Source: Oribacterium sp. UBA6992
GTDB lineage: Bacteria > Bacillota > Clostridia > Lachnospirales > Lachnospiraceae
Reading direction: 5' to 3'
Assembly: GCA_002449915.1 (NCBI GenBank)
Contig: DJXY01000105.1
Span: forward strand, 1-8,698
Length of the DNA: 8,698 nt
The notes beneath the pieces were generated by a model that was not told the origin of the DNA, did no database searches, and saw nothing but the letters and a program-made list of their open reading frames with translations. Of this stretch, positions 6,450-8,698 are shown piece after piece. Position numbers and translations under genes: made by a program. The stretch's first letter is position 1. Each line of letters opens with the position of its first letter.

Positions 6450-7623
6450 TCTCGCGTTAAAAAGCATATGGTCAAACAAGATGCGGTCGTTTCTCACCAT
6501 GCTTGGCATCATCATCGGTGTTGCTGCCGTGATCATCCTGGTGGGATTGGTTAACGGAGAAATGTCCTATATGACCGAGAGCTTTGCATCCATGGGTACC
6601 AACCGGATTACAGTGAATGTCACAAACCTGAGCTCCCGCTCGGTCTCTGTAGACGATATGTATCAGTTTTATGAGGATAATGCCCAGTACTTTAACTATA
6701 TGTCTCCCAATGTCACAGTCAGCGCTACGGTTAAGGTGGGGAATGAAAACTCGACCAGTACCACGGTCACCGGTGTATCGGAGGATTATCTGAGCATCCT
6801 GGATTACAGCCTTGCCGAGGGACGGTTCATCCAGTATGCGGATATATCCGCCCGGCAGAAAGTCGCTGTAATCGGATATTATGTTGCGACGACATATTAC
6901 GGAAATGCTTCCTCGGCCATCGGACAGGAGATCAGTGTCAACGGAGAGAAGTATAAGATCGAGGGTGTCGTGGAGCGGCAGACCTCGGAGAGCGATGAGA
7001 TGTCAGAGGGCGGTGATGATGACTTCATTTACATGCCCTATACGGCGGCAGTCAAGCTCTCCCGCAACGGGACGATAAACAATTATACCTTTGCGCTGAA
7101 GGATGCGTATGTGCAGCAGGCAACGACAGTGAAGGGCATCATTGAGGACTATCTGTACTCTGTGTTTAAGGATGACGATCTCTATCATGTAACCGCAATG
7201 AGCGAGCTTCTGGACTCTATGAATGAAATGATCGGTACCATGTCCATGCTGCTTGGTGGTATTGCAAGTATCTCGCTGCTGGTGGCAGGCGTTGGTGTCA
7301 TGAATATCATGCTGGTATCCGTAACGGAGCGAACCCGTGAAATCGGTATCCGTAAGTCACTTGGTGCAAGGAAGCGGACGATCCTTACACAGTTTGTAAT
7401 TGAGGCAGCGGTGACCAGCTCGATGGGTGGTCTGATCGGTATTGTCGTTGGCAGTATTGCAACGAAAGTTGCCGGAAATATCATGGGGATTGACGCGGCG
7501 CCGACATTCGCCTCTATCCTCGTATCCTTCTCCGTGTCCGTTGCGATCGGACTGATTTTTGGATATATGCCGGCGAGGAGAGCTGCAGCGCTGAATCCAA
7601 TTGATGCATTACGGTCTGACTGA
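6433..7623 (+). CDS. ABC transporter permease, MacB/FtsX type
   Basis: A 396-residue permease with the standard MacB plan: TM1 (about 18-40, after NLALKSIWSNKMRSFLTMLG), a large extracytoplasmic MacB core domain (about 42-265), then three membrane helices (about 269-296, 322-348 and 358-380). The cytoplasmic loop after TM2 has the family hallmark VTERTREIGIRKSLGARKR (297-315), which contacts the ATPase. The C-terminus PARRAAALNPIDALRSD is also typical. The ATPase is encoded separately, unlike fused E. coli MacB, as is usual in Firmicutes. It overlaps the ATPase gene by 17 nt. Together with the adaptor it should form a MacAB-like exporter for peptides, lipids or antimicrobials; the substrate cannot be read from the sequence. 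No intrinsic terminator follows within the next 200 bp. Confidence 0.96.
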   Translation: MLNSFNLALKSIWSNKMRSFLTMLGIIIGVAAVIILVGLVNGEMSYMTESFASMGTNRITVNVTNLSSRSVSVDDMYQFYEDNAQYFNYMSPNVTVSATVKVGNENSTSTTVTGVSEDYLSILDYSLAEGRFIQYADISARQKVAVIGYYVATTYYGNASSAIGQEISVNGEKYKIEGVVERQTSESDEMSEGGDDDFIYMPYTAAVKLSRNGTINNYTFALKDAYVQQATTVKGIIEDYLYSVFKDDDLYHVTAMSELLDSMNEMIGTMSMLLGGIASISLLVAGVGVMNIMLVSVTERTREIGIRKSLGARKRTILTQFVIEAAVTSSMGGLIGIVVGSIATKVAGNIMGIDAAPTFASILVSFSVSVAIGLIFGYMPARRAAALNPIDALRSD

Positions 7624-7636
7624 TGCCTTGAAATCC

Positions 7637-7773
7637 CCCGGATTGCTCTTACCATCCGGATATGCTATAGTGAGAGCAGTAATTGAAACAGTCTGCATTA
7701 GATATGGTATGATCCGGATTATGAAAGCCTGCGTTTTGTTCTGTTCTGTGCTTCCGTTTCCGGGCTTCCGGAT
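7637..7773. repeat. Recurrent CCGGAT motifs in the permease-PspC gap
   Basis: CCGGAT occurs four times: 7638-7643, within ATCCGGAT at 7654-7661, within ATCCGGAT at 7712-7719, and within TTCCGGAT at 7766-7773. The first two can form a 6-bp stem (7638-7643 with 7654-7659). A separate 9-bp inverted pair, TGAAACAGT (7684-7692) and ACTGTTTCA (7777-7785), brackets the second half. No T-run accompanies either. The gap holds no convincing gene. Confidence 0.45.
7643..7671 (+). promoter_or_regulatory. Candidate promoter upstream of the PspC gene
   Basis: TTGCTC at 7643-7648 and TATAGT at 7666-7671 are separated by 17 nt, with an extended -10 TG (7663-7664) one base before TATAGT. It starts 20 nt after the permease stop. 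A second weaker candidate is TTGAAA (7683-7688) with TATGAT (7708-7713), also with an extended TG but a 19-nt spacer. Either would give the PspC gene transcription independent of the exporter operon. Confidence 0.5.
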
Positions 7774-7816
7774 GGAACTGTTTCAGCACAGTATACGCGA
7801 TTCACATGTTTATGCC

Positions 7817-7822
7817 AGGAGG
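7817..7822 (+). promoter_or_regulatory. Ribosome binding site with long spacing (PspC gene)
   Basis: AGGAGG ends 15 nt before ATG 7838, well beyond the usual 5-9 nt. The frame is closed upstream by TAA at 7829-7831, so no earlier in-frame start exists. A 9-codon reading frame (ATG 7812, TGA 7839-7841) spans this site and overlaps the PspC start as ATGA. Confidence 0.6.
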
Positions 7823-7837
7823 AGTTTCTAAAGCTTC

Positions 7838-8062
7838 ATGAAAAAATTATACAGATCGAGAGAGAACCGCATGATTGCCGGTGTCTGCGGTGGAATTGCC
7901 GAGTACTTTAATATAGATCCGACACTGATCCGGCTTTTGTGGGCGGGGCTTACTCTTTTTTTCTGTTTGGGCATTGTATTTTACATTATCTGTGCCATTG
8001 TGATCCCGGATGCTCCGTATGGACCTTATGGTGACAACGGCAGCGCTGGCAGAGGATATTGA
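7838..8062 (+). CDS. Small PspC-domain membrane protein
   Basis: A 74-residue protein that is almost entirely one PspC domain. The N-terminal signature KLYRSRENRMIAGVCGGIAEYFNIDPTLIRL (split here as residues 3-19 and 20-33) is characteristic. It is followed by one hydrophobic segment (about 33-57, LLWAGLTLFFCLGIVFYIICAIVIP) and a short Gly/Tyr-rich polar tail. In proteobacteria PspC belongs to the phage-shock envelope-stress response; stand-alone short PspC proteins are common in Firmicutes and their role there is less clear. ATG 7838 matches the usual start of the family, although the ribosome site is unusually distant. It is downstream of the exporter operon and the last gene before the terminator at 8146-8182, so it may be co-expressed by readthrough or driven from the candidate promoters in the gap. 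Confidence 0.93.
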   Translation: MKKLYRSRENRMIAGVCGGIAEYFNIDPTLIRLLWAGLTLFFCLGIVFYIICAIVIPDAPYGPYGDNGSAGRGY

Positions 8063-8145
8063 TAGAAACGCCGTGACTGTCAGAAAATTTGCCACCCGGT
8101 AAATCGGAATGAGCCAGAAAAACTGAAAACCGGAAAAAAATATTG

Positions 8146-8182
8146 CCGGCTTTGGGAAATCCGTTTACAAAGCCGGTTTTTT
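8146..8182 (+). terminator. Intrinsic terminator after the PspC gene
   Basis: Perfect 9-bp arms CCGGCTTTG (8146-8154) and CAAAGCCGG (8168-8176), a 13-nt loop, then TTTTTT (8177-8182). A run of seven A's at 8134-8140 could give weaker termination on the other strand. It probably ends the PspC transcript and any exporter readthrough. Confidence 0.92.
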
Positions 8183-8209
8183 GAGTTATATTTTTTCTGT
8201 TTTTATAGC
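8181..8209 (+). promoter_or_regulatory. Candidate pyrG promoter
   Basis: TTGAGT (8181-8186) and TATAGC (8204-8209) have a 17-nt spacer. The -35 overlaps the last two T's of the preceding terminator. Initiation is expected around 8216-8219, that is, at or next to the G-run GGGGC (8218-8222). Confidence 0.5.
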
Positions 8210-8215
8210 ATGATC

Positions 8216-8281
8216 ATGGGGCGACAAAGGCGTCGACGTAGATACAGGAAGTATCTGCCGCCTTTTCCGCCTCATTTTTTT
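8216..8281 (+). promoter_or_regulatory. pyrG leader: attenuator-type hairpin with T-run
   Basis: Three nested stems are visible: ATGGGGCG (8216-8223) with CGCCTCAT (8268-8275, one G·U); AAAGGCG (8226-8232) with CGCCTTT (8259-8265); and AGATAC (8240-8245) with GTATCT (8251-8256). Seven T's (8275-8281) follow directly, 51 nt before the pyrG start. This is a terminator placed in a leader. B. subtilis pyrG is known to use a leader terminator controlled by CTP through G-slippage at a GGGC transcript start. The GGGGC start and C/T-rich arm here resemble that arrangement; the mechanism is inferred. Confidence 0.6.
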
Positions 8282-8332
8282 GATCTGTTGTCCATCACCG
8301 ATGTATCTTTTGACCATGAAAGGGGAGTATCT

Positions 8333-8698
8333 ATGATCAAGTATGTATTTGTTACCGGCGGTGTAGTTTCCGGACTTGGCAAGGGAATTACGGCTGCGTC
8401 TCTGGGACGTCTTCTGAAAGCAAGGGGCTATAAGGTTACCATGCAGAAGTTTGATCCGTATATCAACATTGACCCGGGTACGATGAATCCGATTCAGCAC
8501 GGCGAGGTATTTGTTACCGATGATGGCACGGAAACAGATCTGGATCTCGGACATTACGAGCGTTTTATCGACGAATCCCTGGATCATAAAGCTAATGTTA
8601 CCTCAGGTAAGGTCTACTGGTCTGTCCTTAACAAGGAACGCCACGGCGAGTATGAGGGGCATACCGTGCAGGTCATTCCACACATCACCAACGAGATC
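8333..8698 (+). CDS. pyrG: CTP synthase, N-terminal part (runs off window)
   Basis: The first 122 residues of CTP synthase, which makes CTP from UTP, ATP and glutamine; the whole enzyme is usually about 535-545 residues. The amidoligase-domain start is unmistakable: [18 protein letters not shown] with the P-loop-like GLGKG (14-18), then [15 protein letters not shown] (39-53), [10 protein letters not shown] (56-65) and [12 protein letters not shown] (67-78), which contains a metal-binding Asp. The UTP-side segment around SGKVYW (91-96) is also conserved. The glutaminase domain lies beyond the window. ATG 8333 has AGGGGAG 5 nt upstream. The gene begins its own transcription unit, after the terminator at 8146-8182, with a structured leader suggesting control by CTP level. 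No defects are seen in the visible part. Confidence 0.98.
   Translation, partial: MIKYVFVTGGVVSGLGKGITAASLGRLLKARGYKVTMQKFDPYINIDPGTMNPIQHGEVFVTDDGTETDLDLGHYERFIDESLDHKANVTSGKVYWSVLNKERHGEYEGHTVQVIPHITNEI

Noticed and set aside
7185..7655. 156-codon minus-strand open frame antisense to the permease
   Set aside because: Its sequence is the reverse reading of membrane helices with many Ile/Ser/Thr, without a start signal; the permease is certain.
7638..7659. Terminator after the permease
   Set aside because: The CCGGAT/ATCCGG stem is only 6 bp, has no T-run after it, and overlaps a promoter candidate.
7601..7831. 76-codon plus-strand frame spanning the permease end and the PspC gap
   Set aside because: No ribosome site at ATG 7601 or at internal ATGs 7709 and 7721, and no recognisable domain. 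It overlaps promoter candidates.
8186..8587. 133-codon minus-strand frame antisense to the pyrG leader and start
   Set aside because: pyrG is unmistakable on the plus strand and the antisense frame runs through the structured leader without start signals.
1..8698. CRISPR array, tRNA/rRNA genes, insertion sequences, prophage or attachment sites
   Set aside because: No repeat-spacer pattern, RNA gene signature, transposase or integrase was seen. The layout is that of ordinary chromosome.

Overview
The window looks like a chromosomal segment of a low-to-mid-GC Firmicute, most likely a clostridial (Lachnospiraceae-type) bacterium. The basis is strong GGAGG-type ribosome sites, Clostridia-like protein sequences, S-layer-homology (SLH) modules and a Gram-positive style MacAB-like exporter. 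The family-level assignment is inference from sequence style, not from a search.

Layout. Positions 1-156 hold the 3' end of a probable L-asparaginase gene on the plus strand. It converges, with only 20 bp between, on a minus-strand two-component operon: histidine kinase at 177-1565 and OmpR-type response regulator at 1558-2232, with the regulator transcribed first and the two genes overlapping by 8 nt. A 275-bp T-rich divergent region (2233-2507) separates that operon from a plus-strand envelope/export operon. The operon encodes a secreted SLH-type protein (2508-3626), a large membrane-fusion adaptor with two tandem lipoyl/hairpin units (3638-5449), a MacB/LolD-type ATPase (5565-6449) and a MacB-type permease (6433-7623). 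A 214-bp gap with candidate promoters leads to a small PspC-domain protein (7838-8062), which ends at a clear intrinsic terminator (8146-8182). A new transcription unit then begins with a structured leader and the 5' part of pyrG, CTP synthase (8333 to the window end).

How the parts fit. The kinase and regulator probably sense an envelope signal and control the divergent exporter operon. The sequence supports this directly: the intergenic region carries four exact TTTCAG boxes spaced 9-12 bp apart in front of the SLH/exporter promoter, and the same box sits at the identical distance (10 nt) from the candidate -10 of the regulator's own promoter on the other strand. The adaptor, ATPase and permease form a MacAB-like efflux assembly. 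The SLH protein could be a wall-associated partner, and the PspC protein suggests an envelope-stress connection.

The most interesting signals are the shared promoter architecture, three perfectly phased 15-bp tandem repeats in the regulator leader, the internally duplicated adaptor, a long intercistronic hairpin between adaptor and ATPase, and a terminator-like hairpin in the pyrG leader whose 5' arm contains the likely G-run transcript start.
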